NCBI GenBank assembly: GCA_021774195.1 | Contig: JAJFJJ010000095.1 | Coordinates: 1 to 64,000, forward strand | Direction: 5' to 3' | From: Nitrosomonas sp. | GTDB lineage: Bacteria > Pseudomonadota > Gammaproteobacteria > Burkholderiales > Nitrosomonadaceae | DNA length: 64,000 nucleotides | Part shown: piece after piece, positions 17,837-26,705 of the stretch | How positions within the stretch are numbered: the stretch's first letter is position 1 | Layout of the letters: every line of letters starts with the position of its first letter | The notes under the pieces: model-generated | The model's database searches: none | What the model was told of the DNA's origin: nothing | The model's input: the letters and a program-made list of their open reading frames with translations, nothing else | Made by a program: the position numbers and the translations under genes

Positions 17837-17874
17837 TCTCTTAACTGGGGTGTCCGGGTCTATTAGACCATGTC
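17837..17874. repeat. End remnant of a second IS3-type element
   Basis: The bases CTCTTAACTGGGGTGTCCGG and the following GTCTATTAGACCATGTC recur, with two changes, at 37186-37221, where they form the outer end of an IS3-type OrfA remnant. Only the ~38-base end survives here, directly beside the complete IS. From 17875 to 18235 I see no gene or known repeat; this stretch must hold the promoter of the next gene. Confidence 0.7.
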
Positions 17875-18235
17875 AATATTGGCTTTAACTGCGAACCAAA
17901 TGATGATCCTGGCGACTTAAAAAACAACCAGGCAAGTCTTAAAAATAGAATTTAAAGCACACCCTAGGAAAATTACGCCTTAAAATTGGTAAAATCTCAG
18001 GAATGACCATATAAAATTATAAAAATGCTGATATTTGAGCGTATTTGGATTTAAATTTAGCTTAATTCGATTTGCCGCCACTTACGTGCTTGGTCTTAAC
18101 GGAGTTTTGCAAGAGGCTCGGGTGTTAAAAGTTTGAAATATTTACTTGTGATTCTGCATAAATGCCATCTAGTTAAGATTATTTATGACAATCATTGTGA
18201 TAACAAATTGTTTAAAATTAGCGTGATTATAAATA

Positions 18236-19072
18236 ATGCGAAAAATTAAAAAATACTTGCACTTCATTAAAGGGCAGCTTCTTACATACTGGCCAAATGA
18301 AACCAGACGTTTGAATAAAGGCAATGAGTTTGTGCTGGTACTTGCTAGTGCTCATAAAGTGGGGAGTACCTGGTCTTATAAAATGATCTCTGATTTAAAA
18401 ATTTTCCGTCAATGGATTGTTCCGCATACATTTCGGGCGAATATCAGAAATAAAGGGCTATTAGATCTACATAAAAATAATGTTGATAGCTATTTGAAAA
18501 AATTTAAGCACTATCGGCTTTTTAAATCTCACTCTTTACCACCATCCTGGCATTCAACATGTAATGTGAAATTCCTTACGGTTTTTAGAGATCCTAGAGA
18601 TGTCGTTATATCGAATATATTTTACCTGGCTAATCTTGATTCAAGGTTAGGTGGTTGGCCAGACTTGATAGATATGCCTCTTAAAGATCGAATTGCTGCA
18701 TATCTAAATAAAGGTATATATGACCTTCAATTAATGGAAAAGTGGTTTTTATATAATGACTGTCACAAGATATTTTATGAAGAAATGCTTGAAGATCCAG
18801 ACGGCGTTATGAAGAAAGTATTTGAGGATATGAATTTAATTGTATCGTCGGATGAACGTTGCAGAGTGGTGAGTAAGAATGATTTTAAAAAACTGTCTAA
18901 AGGAAGGAAGACAGGCCAAGCTGATACCAAATCCTTTTTTAGAAAGGGCGTAGCAGGTGACTGGAAAAATTACTTTGGTGAAGAAGAAAAGGATTTATTT
19001 AAAACTCAATGCAATGGACGATGGAATAAATTGTTGCTTGATTTGGGTTATGAAAAAGATGAAAACTGGTAA
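18236..19072 (+). CDS. Sulfotransferase (PAPS-dependent), second of three
   Basis: 278 residues. The PAPS 5' loop is LASAHKVGSTWSYKMI, the 3' site is FLTVFRDPRDVVISNIFY, and the C-terminal RKGVAGDWKNYF matches the RKG-x-x-GDWK block of sulfotransferase family 1. It is unlike its neighbours in being on the plus strand. It sits between the IS3 element and an IS3-type transposase remnant, so it looks like cargo brought in or trapped between insertion sequences. Substrate is unknown; a sugar of the local polysaccharide is the natural guess. Confidence 0.88.
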   Translation: MRKIKKYLHFIKGQLLTYWPNETRRLNKGNEFVLVLASAHKVGSTWSYKMISDLKIFRQWIVPHTFRANIRNKGLLDLHKNNVDSYLKKFKHYRLFKSHSLPPSWHSTCNVKFLTVFRDPRDVVISNIFYLANLDSRLGGWPDLIDMPLKDRIAAYLNKGIYDLQLMEKWFLYNDCHKIFYEEMLEDPDGVMKKVFEDMNLIVSSDERCRVVSKNDFKKLSKGRKTGQADTKSFFRKGVAGDWKNYFGEEEKDLFKTQCNGRWNKLLLDLGYEKDENW

Positions 19073-19171
19073 ATTAATCAAATTTTTCAAAATATGGCTA
19101 TAGGAAAAATAAACCACCTTTTCCATGAGTTTTGAATGAACTGAAAGTAGGCTCGGTTGACAATGTAATGA

Positions 19172-19282
19172 TCAAGCAAAACCGGGCACTTTTTTAGCAG
19201 CCTTTCTATAAAATACATGTTCAAATTCTAACAGCGATTGGTAGCCTAATTTTGAGTGCGTACGTTTTTCATTGTAGGAAAC
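19172..19282 (-). pseudogene. IS3-type transposase C-terminal remnant
   Basis: Minus-strand reading gives VSYNEKRTHSKLGYQSLLEF and ends at TGA after KKVPGFA. The YN-x-x-R-x-HS-x-LGY-x-S block is the conserved end of IS3 OrfB. Nothing of the DDE domain remains. It flanks the plus-strand sulfotransferase on the side opposite the complete IS. Confidence 0.78.
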
Positions 19283-19284
19283 AA

Positions 19285-19328
19285 CCAAATAGTCGCCTCT
19301 GAATAGTTATTCAGGGGCGACTATTTGG
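19285..19328. repeat. 44-bp near-perfect palindrome at the 3' end of wzx
   Basis: CCAAATAGTCGCCTCTGAATA faces its complement across two bases, with a single mismatch (T/C). The wzx stop codon and its last residues (NSRP) lie inside the right arm. Half of the sequence (GTTATTCAGGGG, then a close match to GACTATT) recurs at 37659-37677 beside the stop of the SNF2 gene. It may be a terminator or the joined ends of a lost insertion sequence. Confidence 0.75.
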
Positions 19329-20627
19329 CCATGGGAAGATCGAAATTTTAAGTTCTCTCCATACTAATAACATTGCAATTAAATTCTGCGTGGAAAGTAT
19401 AAGTGCTGCTGCAACTGCAGCACCTAAAATTCCATACTCAGGAACTAACCATGAATTTAATAATAACCCAAGAATTACACAAAACAATAAATTATTACGC
19501 ATGAGTCGCTCATTCCCTGTCATCATCAATAAGTATCCTACAGAGCCCGTTGCCACATTAATAAATTGACCAATTGCCAGAATAATCAGAACTGTAGATC
19601 CTTGCTTAAATTGGTCGCCAAATATAGACAGTATCCATTCTGGAAAAAATATAAATAACAATAATACAGGGGATGCTAACAGTACCATGAGCTTAGCTGA
19701 GTTGCGTGCCACCGATCCTAACGCTTCCATTTCCCCTCGCTGGTATAGTGCCGAGAATTTAGGTGCTGCAATACTATTGACAGCTATCAATACAAAACTG
19801 GTCAACATCGCAGTCCTGCTAGCTGCATTATATACCCCAACATTTTCACTACTTTCCCACACTCCTAGAAACAATATGGGCGACAAGGTTATAAACATAT
19901 TCATAACCACAATACCAAAAAGAGGCATACTGGTAGTTAACAATTCACCACTACTAAACTCAGGGGAATTGTTCTTAAACAACAATGTTGCTTTTTTCCA
20001 GAACCGCCACCCAAACAGAAAAGTCATAGTAACAGCAAATATATAACCCCAAACTGATGCATCAATACCATAATTAGGCACAAACAGTATAGCTACCACA
20101 CAGGTGAGCAATGGCACACAAATACTTAGAATAGAAACTGAGGCAGCAATTCTCTTTAGTCCCTGCAAAGCTTTGGCATGTAAAGTGAGAAGTGCCAAGG
20201 GTACAACACCGATGGTCATGATGCTCAAAGGGCGAATCAATTCTGGTTTAGCAAATATCACATCACTAATCCACGGTGACAGCAGATAGATAAATATGGA
20301 TAGAATTGATGAAACCACTAACGAAAAAAGCATCGCTTTTTGATAAATTCCCAATACTTTATTGGGCTGTTCAGATGCAATATTGGCAGCTATAAACCTA
20401 ACCAATGCATTTTCCATTCCGACTCTTCCTATTGCAGCGACTATCGTCACAATGGTAAGTGTCAAAAAGAAAATTCCGGAACCTTCAGCACCGAGAAGCC
20501 TTGCCAATACCACATTCAAGGCAAAAGCAAGCCCAGCTGCAAGCACCTTGAGCACAAAAGCGATTGATGCGCCATGCAGCAACTCCTGCATGTGGTCATC
20601 AAACCCAATCAGTATTTTTTTAATCAC
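19311..20627 (-). CDS. Wzx-type polysaccharide flippase
   Basis: 438 residues with about a dozen hydrophobic segments spread along the protein (for example VLKVLAAGLAFALNVVLA, FFLTLTIVTIVAAIG, FGIVVMNMFITLSPILFLG). This is the MATE/MOP-superfamily layout of Wzx proteins, which flip undecaprenyl-linked repeat units across the inner membrane. The C-terminus (PWPNSRP) is encoded within a palindrome, so the native end may have been replaced. It lies in the same direction as the Wzy-like and glycosyltransferase genes. Confidence 0.88.
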   Translation of the reverse strand: MIKKILIGFDDHMQELLHGASIAFVLKVLAAGLAFALNVVLARLLGAEGSGIFFLTLTIVTIVAAIGRVGMENALVRFIAANIASEQPNKVLGIYQKAMLFSLVVSSILSIFIYLLSPWISDVIFAKPELIRPLSIMTIGVVPLALLTLHAKALQGLKRIAASVSILSICVPLLTCVVAILFVPNYGIDASVWGYIFAVTMTFLFGWRFWKKATLLFKNNSPEFSSGELLTTSMPLFGIVVMNMFITLSPILFLGVWESSENVGVYNAASRTAMLTSFVLIAVNSIAAPKFSALYQRGEMEALGSVARNSAKLMVLLASPVLLLFIFFPEWILSIFGDQFKQGSTVLIILAIGQFINVATGSVGYLLMMTGNERLMRNNLLFCVILGLLLNSWLVPEYGILGAAVAAALILSTQNLIAMLLVWRELKISIFPWPNSRP

Positions 20628-20864
20628 TTTTATACATCAAAAAAAAACCCTATTAAACCGCTTGATACAATATGCCCATCTGTAGCCCACCCCCATAAAT
20701 CGACTAATTCGCAATTCAGGATTACCCGGGTATTCATACATAATTAATATGTCGACATTTATTTAGGTTTTACAAAGTTTTTTAGGATTAACATCGGCAC
20801 ACCCTCAAGCAACGATCTTATTTCAAAATGCTAAGCAGTTTTCTCAGCTTCTTTGATACAATTA

Positions 20865-21704
20865 CTATCTGAATTTCAATTTTATCATTTTATATATCTC
20901 CTCATCTTCTCCTGCACCAGCACAGTCAAATGTGCTACAAGTATGAATTCCTCTTTTAACATTTATTTTCCACTTTTCCTCTTTTTTTACGGTAAGATCT
21001 CCTGCAACCCGTAGTTGCAAACACAGGTCTATATCCACCTGTTTAAGTGCCAAAAAGTTCATTATGGAACCAAGTACCGCATGAGGGTCTCTACATAATT
21101 CTTCGTATGTTACTAAATGGTGGTTGGTTGGATCATGCGTACAATAATATTGGCTTCTTTTAATATCCCTACGCCACTGTTTATTTACAATTCTCTTTGG
21201 ACGAGAAAAATAATCCAGTTTATATTTTAAGGATGCTTTTTCCCATGAATGAAAAACAGCAGGAAACCTCCTTATTAAATGAACAAACTTTGCTTGATGA
21301 GATATTTTTTTTATAACTGGGATTCTTCTTAGATGGACAGTTGATTTTTCTGACCAGGTGTTTTTGTTTGCGTGAAGTGCTGCTTTATCCATTTTAGCCA
21401 TCCAATAATGATCCATATCACTACTATATGAAATGGAAGATAATTCGTCATAACTATATTGTATTTGGTTTTCATCGAAAAAACGCCGGATAATTTTACG
21501 GTCAAATCTGGGCCTTCGAACAAAAAAAACATCGGATAACGGAACGGACAAGCCCAGCTTATCAAATGGACAAATATATCGATGAAAAAAATAGTGTGAT
21601 TCAGTAAAGCCCATTACGTCAGGATGTGATGCAATTACAGATTGCAGAAGCGAAGTTCCAGACCTTGGAAATCCTACTACAAAAACTTGATTAATCTTTT
21701 TCAT
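20865..21704 (-). CDS. Sulfotransferase (PAPS-dependent), third of three
   Basis: 279 residues from the ATG at 21704, which places the PAPS loop QVFVVGFPRSGTSLLQSVI right at the N-terminus, as in the family. The longer frame upstream lies inside the glycosyltransferase gene. The 3'-phosphate site is KFVHLIRRFPAVFHSWEKAS. The start overlaps the upstream glycosyltransferase by 14 bases, so the pair is translationally coupled. That coupling is the best evidence here that sulfation acts on the same glycan as the glycosyltransferase. Confidence 0.85.
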   Translation of the reverse strand: MKKINQVFVVGFPRSGTSLLQSVIASHPDVMGFTESHYFFHRYICPFDKLGLSVPLSDVFFVRRPRFDRKIIRRFFDENQIQYSYDELSSISYSSDMDHYWMAKMDKAALHANKNTWSEKSTVHLRRIPVIKKISHQAKFVHLIRRFPAVFHSWEKASLKYKLDYFSRPKRIVNKQWRRDIKRSQYYCTHDPTNHHLVTYEELCRDPHAVLGSIMNFLALKQVDIDLCLQLRVAGDLTVKKEEKWKINVKRGIHTCSTFDCAGAGEDEEIYKMIKLKFR

Positions 21705-22833
21705 TACAAAGCGTAGCAATAAGCTCATCACCATACTTCGAAAACTCCAGCTTTTCATTGTGTAGCCGTAGTGCTTCAGATTGGTACATCTCATAATTAC
21801 CAGATATTTTTGCTAATGCAATATGAATATTCCTAATATTATCAATTGCCACACCACATCTAAATTCGTCAAAGATTTCTTTAAATGTAAACTGACCTGT
21901 TGTTATAGTCGGTTTGCCATATTTCATAAACATATTAAATTTTCCAGAGGAGAAGCCCATATATTCGATATTATCTCCCCCTGTAGGCAAATCATAATTC
22001 ACGTAGATAGCAAGCCCCACATACGATGATGCGTATAAATACTTAATTTCCTTATAAGGCACAGGTCTTGACGAGAACACTATTTTTTCATCTATCTCAT
22101 CAAGTACAACATTCATTTTTCTGCCAGCATGAATAACAATTACATATTCCTCCGATAGTTGTCTTGCAACAAAATTGAGATCTACAATCATCCTTTTTGC
22201 AAAACCAATCGACCCAGGATGCAAAAGTATTTTTTTCTCTCTACTAATCCCTAGCTTATCATGCAGATAAAAACTTTCACTGATTTTTGCTTTTCCAGAC
22301 TCAGCATTTGGTAAAAGTAATATCTTATCAAGAAATAAATTATTTGCTGACTTTAATAACCCCCTCCTCCATTTGTCCTGTGTGATCACCAAACTGACTC
22401 TCCTACTTATAAAAGCTTCTAATTTCTTATATAACTTCCAGGCCGGGTTCTTCAATTCGGAGCCAATTAGTACCTCAAGCGATAGATAAATTATTTTCGT
22501 CCGAGTGAAAAAAGAAATAAAGTAAACTTCAAATAAACTAAGTGGTTCAATAGCAATAACATATGAATATTTCTTTCCTTTCATTTTATTGATTAGAAAA
22601 AAAATTGTTGTCGACAGGGAGGATAATAATCGTAAAATACTTTTCCCTGCATAAGTATCCATTGGAAACAAGCTGATATTGTCCCCCTTTACCACATTCT
22701 CATTATAACCAGGGTATTTTGCAAAAAATATATCCACCTTGTATCCTGCACTTGTTAAAGTCCGAATTAACTCATGTTCAATCGGATGAATGCAAAAAAA
22801 CGAACTATGTTTAATAACCCCAATTATTTTCAT
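21691..22833 (-). CDS. Glycosyltransferase (GT-B fold)
   Basis: About 380 residues from the ATG at 22833 (MKIIGVIKHSSFFCIHPIEH); an AAGGAG site lies upstream of it, and the frame before it has no support. The N-terminal HPIEHELIRTLTSAGYKVDI and the central ILLHPGSIGFAKRMIVDLN with EYMGFSSGKFNMFMKYGKP are the acceptor- and donor-domain blocks of a group 1-like transferase. The donor sugar cannot be read. It is coupled to the downstream sulfotransferase. Confidence 0.8.
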   Translation of the reverse strand: MKIIGVIKHSSFFCIHPIEHELIRTLTSAGYKVDIFFAKYPGYNENVVKGDNISLFPMDTYAGKSILRLLSSLSTTIFFLINKMKGKKYSYVIAIEPLSLFEVYFISFFTRTKIIYLSLEVLIGSELKNPAWKLYKKLEAFISRRVSLVITQDKWRRGLLKSANNLFLDKILLLPNAESGKAKISESFYLHDKLGISREKKILLHPGSIGFAKRMIVDLNFVARQLSEEYVIVIHAGRKMNVVLDEIDEKIVFSSRPVPYKEIKYLYASSYVGLAIYVNYDLPTGGDNIEYMGFSSGKFNMFMKYGKPTITTGQFTFKEIFDEFRCGVAIDNIRNIHIALAKISGNYEMYQSEALRLHNEKLEFSKYGDELIATLCNEKD

Positions 22834-23012
22834 GTTTTCATCACTCCTTGTCTCAATAATAGTCTTCGATATCATTCCTGCCCCTTCCGGATTCTTATAC
22901 CTTCGTTACATTCTCGTTGTTTAATACGATAGCGCTTTATGGGGGGAATCATTCCATGACCCTTCAATTTTCCAGTTTTCGCTCCAAAACATAGAAAACA
23001 TATCCCGAGAAA

Positions 23013-24185
23013 TTAAAGATAATCTTTTTTTCGATTTTTATTGATCTTGTTATTTTTAGATTCAAACCAGAAAAATGATGCTATGGCACATGCAATAACC
23101 AACCTGTCAAAACCAGATAAAGCCAGAAACAATCCCCCATACAAGAAATAAAAGCAGAGAAATACCATAAGAATTAATTCAGGCTGTGAACGCAGAAATC
23201 TATGTTTCCAACATTTGTACAACAAAACTAATACAAAATAGGCTAGCAACAGATAAAACAAAGCTCCCAATTTCCCAGCCTCGTAAGAGGCAACCAAAAA
23301 ATACCCATGAATTAGTGTTGAACCTTCCTTTTCCTTTTCAAAAGCTTCACTGCCAACATATGGCACAATGTGGTTTTTCGCAAACGCACTATGTCCATTA
23401 CCAATCATTTTTGCTTCAATAAAATCATTAAATACAGTCATCGTAATGGCTGCACGGAGAGTATTGGACATATCTCGCCTATTCCCAGATGTTTCATCTG
23501 TATATTGATAAATAGCAATAAATGAATAAACCACAAAAGGGATAATTGCTAACATTAATATTTTGTTTATGTTTAGTTTACTCGATGAATGGGACATATA
23601 TGAATAGCAAAACACTATTAACATGACTAATGCCAATCCACGAAAATCAAAAAAAACATTAATCACCACCAAAACAAATATCAATAGATGAGTAAGTCGA
23701 ACAGGAAAAAGTAACGCGCTCAGAGCAACTATGGCAAAAGATACCCCTTCTCCAATCCCTAGCCGCCAAAATTTATACGCACTTAAAAAATCTTCATAAA
23801 CCACACTAAGAAGAATGGTATTACACACTCCATATCCAATAAAAACAAATGGAAGGAAAGATGGGTACTCAGAATGTTTTGCGAGAAAGATTGCTAACAG
23901 AAGTAATGAAAGTAATTTCAACACATCATAAATTATCTGCCTCAGCAACTCATTAGCAGCGATATCACTTACAATCTGAGCAAATATATAAAGCAAGAAA
24001 ACCACTAACAATAGCGAAAACTTCTTCGGTACATAGATAACGCTATTCCCTTTTCTAATAGAGTCATAAAAAAATGATAGTGGGATGAATATTAATGCGA
24101 AAAGCTCCGTAAGCGACATCCCACCAAACGCCTGTATAGACAACCCACACCCCAGTGAGAAAAAATAAATATTTTTTAACCACAT
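23013..24185 (-). CDS. Wzy-like O-antigen/capsule polymerase
   Basis: 390 residues with about ten to twelve membrane segments (for example LLLVVFLLYIFAQIVSDIAA, LLIFVLVVINVFFDF, GALFYLLLAYFVLVLLYKC) and a larger polar loop in the second half with RRDMSNTLRAA and GNGHSAF. The last loop with charged residues is the usual Wzy layout, but sequence conservation in this family is poor, so the name rests on topology and location. It would polymerise repeat units in the periplasm. Confidence 0.75.
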   Translation of the reverse strand: MWLKNIYFFSLGCGLSIQAFGGMSLTELFALIFIPLSFFYDSIRKGNSVIYVPKKFSLLLVVFLLYIFAQIVSDIAANELLRQIIYDVLKLLSLLLLAIFLAKHSEYPSFLPFVFIGYGVCNTILLSVVYEDFLSAYKFWRLGIGEGVSFAIVALSALLFPVRLTHLLIFVLVVINVFFDFRGLALVMLIVFCYSYMSHSSSKLNINKILMLAIIPFVVYSFIAIYQYTDETSGNRRDMSNTLRAAITMTVFNDFIEAKMIGNGHSAFAKNHIVPYVGSEAFEKEKEGSTLIHGYFLVASYEAGKLGALFYLLLAYFVLVLLYKCWKHRFLRSQPELILMVFLCFYFLYGGLFLALSGFDRLVIACAIASFFWFESKNNKINKNRKKDYL

Positions 24186-24240
24186 AAACTTAAAGCTACT
24201 GAGTTTATCCCATTAAGAAAAAGGATTGGTACCGTCGTAT

Positions 24241-25371
24241 CTATTTAGCACTTATCAACACTTGCTTTACCGCATTCACTACTTTCTTGACATCACTTTC
24301 TTTAAGAGCGAGTCCGCTGGGAAGATAGAGCCCTCTTTTATACAATCTTTCTGATACTGGATGACTATCACCGATAAAAAGACCTTCTCTGTTGAATATT
24401 GGCTGCTGATGCATTGGATAAAAAAAAGGGCGAGTCCCAACCCCTTTCTCCCCCAAACGCGACATAAAACCTCGTGCATCAATCGGAAAAGAATCTTTCA
24501 GAACAATTCCAAATACCCAGAATAAGTTATCTGCATAGTCAGTTCTTTCCAAAGGTAACTCTAATTCATCAATTTCTTTTAGCGCTTCCAGATACCAAAG
24601 GCCAATACTCCGTTTGAGTTTTAAGTGAGTTGGCAACTGTTCAAGTTGCGCAAGACCAACAGCCGCTTGTAGATTTGTCATTCGGTAATTCCATCCTAAT
24701 TCGTAATGGACGAATCTCTCTGAGTTAACAAAACATAGATTCCTCAGGCTACTGCAACGCTCAGCAAGAATTGGGTCATTTACTGACACCATCCCCCCCT
24801 CTCCAGTAGTAATATGCTTATTCGGATAAAAACTAAAGACACTTACATCCCCAAATCCTCCACAAGGCTTTTCTTCATACTCTAATCCAATCGCTTGAGC
24901 AGCATCCTCAATGACGCTGATATTATATTTCTTAGCTAAAGCCATTAATGGATTCATATCAACAGGAAGTCCGTATATGTGAACAGCCATAATTGCTTTA
25001 GTTTGCTCTGTGATAAGAGACTCTATTTCCCAAACATTCATATTCCATGTATCGGGTTCACAGTCTACTAGTATTGGAGTTGCACCTGCTCGATATATAG
25101 CAGCAGCACATGAGATAATTGTAAAAGTAGGCATAATCACTTCATCACCAGCCCCAATCTTCAAGGCTGCTATCGCCACATCCAATGCTGCTGATCCATT
25201 GCATACAGCTACACTACTTTTACGACCAACGACTTCTGAAAAGTAATTCTCAAATTTGGAGACAAATGGCCCTTCTGATGAGATCCAACCTGTATCTATA
25301 CATTCTTCAAGATATTTTTTTTCATTTCCTGCCAGCAACGGTTCATTGACTGGTATAAATTCTTTGGTCAT
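24241..25371 (-). CDS. DegT/DnrJ/EryC1 aminotransferase, probably GDP-perosamine synthase
   Basis: 376 residues. FIPVNEPLLAGNEKKYLEEC and DTGWISSEGPFVSKFE open a sugar aminotransferase of the PLP-dependent DegT family. VIEDAAQAIGLEYEEKPCGG holds the cofactor Asp, SFYPNKHITTGEGGMV the Schiff-base Lys, and NYRMTNLQAAVGLAQLE the conserved block after it. The sequence style is that of RfbE/Per, which makes GDP-perosamine from GDP-4-keto-6-deoxymannose, the product of the nearby Gmd. Other sugar aminotransferases are possible. It directly follows the cupin gene (TAA then ATG without a gap). Confidence 0.85.
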   Translation of the reverse strand: MTKEFIPVNEPLLAGNEKKYLEECIDTGWISSEGPFVSKFENYFSEVVGRKSSVAVCNGSAALDVAIAALKIGAGDEVIMPTFTIISCAAAIYRAGATPILVDCEPDTWNMNVWEIESLITEQTKAIMAVHIYGLPVDMNPLMALAKKYNISVIEDAAQAIGLEYEEKPCGGFGDVSVFSFYPNKHITTGEGGMVSVNDPILAERCSSLRNLCFVNSERFVHYELGWNYRMTNLQAAVGLAQLEQLPTHLKLKRSIGLWYLEALKEIDELELPLERTDYADNLFWVFGIVLKDSFPIDARGFMSRLGEKGVGTRPFFYPMHQQPIFNREGLFIGDSHPVSERLYKRGLYLPSGLALKESDVKKVVNAVKQVLISAK

Positions 25372-25803
25372 TTAGCTTTCATCCCCTAAGTTATCTATTC
25401 CAGAGAACCTAGTCTTATCATTTTCTCCTGCATACGGCCCCTGCTTAACCTCGATCATTTCCACATTATCTAACACTGAAAAACCGTGACCACCACCGGA
25501 TAACAGAATCGTATCACCTGCACAAAGAACCCTGCTATCCAAATAGACTTTATCATCATCATAAAAATCTACTTTCAAACGTCCAGATCGAATAAATAAT
25601 ACTTCATGAGTATAGAGCACCTCCCTAACCACTAGGTTATGGATATGCGGTTCAATCACCTTGCCCTTGGGATGCTTCATGTATGCCACTTGTTGAGAAA
25701 GATGATTTTCTGTAAAAAAATGGATTCCATCTTTCTGAAATGAAGCTCTTATTATAATCGCGAACAACTTGCCATTATGTTTGACTTCTTCAGTATCATT
25801 CAT
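25372..25803 (-). CDS. Small cupin protein of the polysaccharide locus
   Basis: 143 residues. KVIEPHIHNLVVREVLYTHE is a cupin motif with two histidines and a Glu, followed by the second motif around GDTILLSGGGHGFSVLDN. Similar small cupins sit beside sugar aminotransferases and are assumed to be sugar isomerases or binding proteins, but the function is not established. Its stop abuts the start of the aminotransferase gene, so the two are co-translated. Confidence 0.75.
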   Translation of the reverse strand: MNDTEEVKHNGKLFAIIIRASFQKDGIHFFTENHLSQQVAYMKHPKGKVIEPHIHNLVVREVLYTHEVLFIRSGRLKVDFYDDDKVYLDSRVLCAGDTILLSGGGHGFSVLDNVEMIEVKQGPYAGENDKTRFSGIDNLGDES

Positions 25804-26705
25804 ATTTAGACCACCCTAATCTTGTAGTTAAAGCCAGTATCTCTAGCTTCTCTGAATATGCATGTTGACAACTTGCCACAAATTTCCTCCAGCACGCTCA
25901 ACACAGATTTCTTCTTAATTTGGCAACAAGCTATTAATACTCAAAAACCCTTTTATTGAATGATACCTAGCTGCTATATGTTGCAAAATATCTTCAATTA
26001 CAATCTAACATCAACAGAAATAGAGGATCATATGTTTCATCGCCATCAACCCAATATTTTAGTTTCCGATGTTAGTGCGCATTCGCAGTGACAAGAATAC
26101 GACTCTCTTTCAGAGAACAACAACTTGTAGGATACCTGTGTAGAAAACAATTCCTTACATCACATGCTCTACCGGCCACAATTAAGAATGTGCATATTCA
26201 AGTCATGATAGCATTCTTGGCACCCTCCAACTCCTGCCTCGCAACATTGGAGATTTTGACGTACAGCATGCTTTCTTAAATATTTCTTCCATTAGTATGC
26301 CATGCAGCGTTCCTTTCCGATATATTCGAATCAAGGGGGAGGGGGGGGCAGACACCATTGTTTCTGTTTGTCAAAAGATCATATGTAACACGATTGACGC
26401 CTTTTAAATTACACTTTCAGGGTGTCTCTAAAGAATCCATATTTCATCCCTACTGCTGTGTTACGGAAATAACTTCTTACTTAAATACCGACCCTACGCT
26501 GCACTGTTAACTATCTCCACCCCTTGCATCTGAATAAACTCTAGATCTTTAAAAGTATCTTCAAATACGTTCTCAATTCTTTCGGTTTCAACACACAAAG
26601 GCCAAGAAAGATACAAAAAAATTGCTAGTCTGTGTCAAAAACCGCATCTCTTAATTGATTGTGACATTTTACAGTTTATCCCTTAGCTTCATTGCGACGC
26701 ACTAT
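25804..26705. other. 900-base gap with TA and repeat remnants
   Basis: Between the cupin gene and gmd. It holds a decayed toxin-antitoxin copy (26030-26335), a run of G residues near 26335-26348, and a partial family C end at 26420 (GGTGTCTCTAAAGAATCCAT). No intact gene is seen. Confidence 0.6.
26030..26335 (-). pseudogene. Decayed ParE-type toxin and antitoxin tail (no MITE between them)
   Basis: The plus strand from 26034 to 26275 aligns base by base with 28231-28520 (the ParE-type toxin gene), with many substitutions and deletions. From 26276 onwards it aligns with the 3' end of the antitoxin gene at 28786-28835. The two parts lie directly next to each other, while at 28.2-29.0 kb they are separated by a 243-bp family B element. 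This remnant therefore records the arrangement before the insertion. Confidence 0.8.

Noticed and set aside
26335-26348. G-run as a phase-variable promoter tract
   Set aside because: No intact gene lies next to it; the nearest are a decayed TA remnant and gmd more than 300 bases away on the other side.
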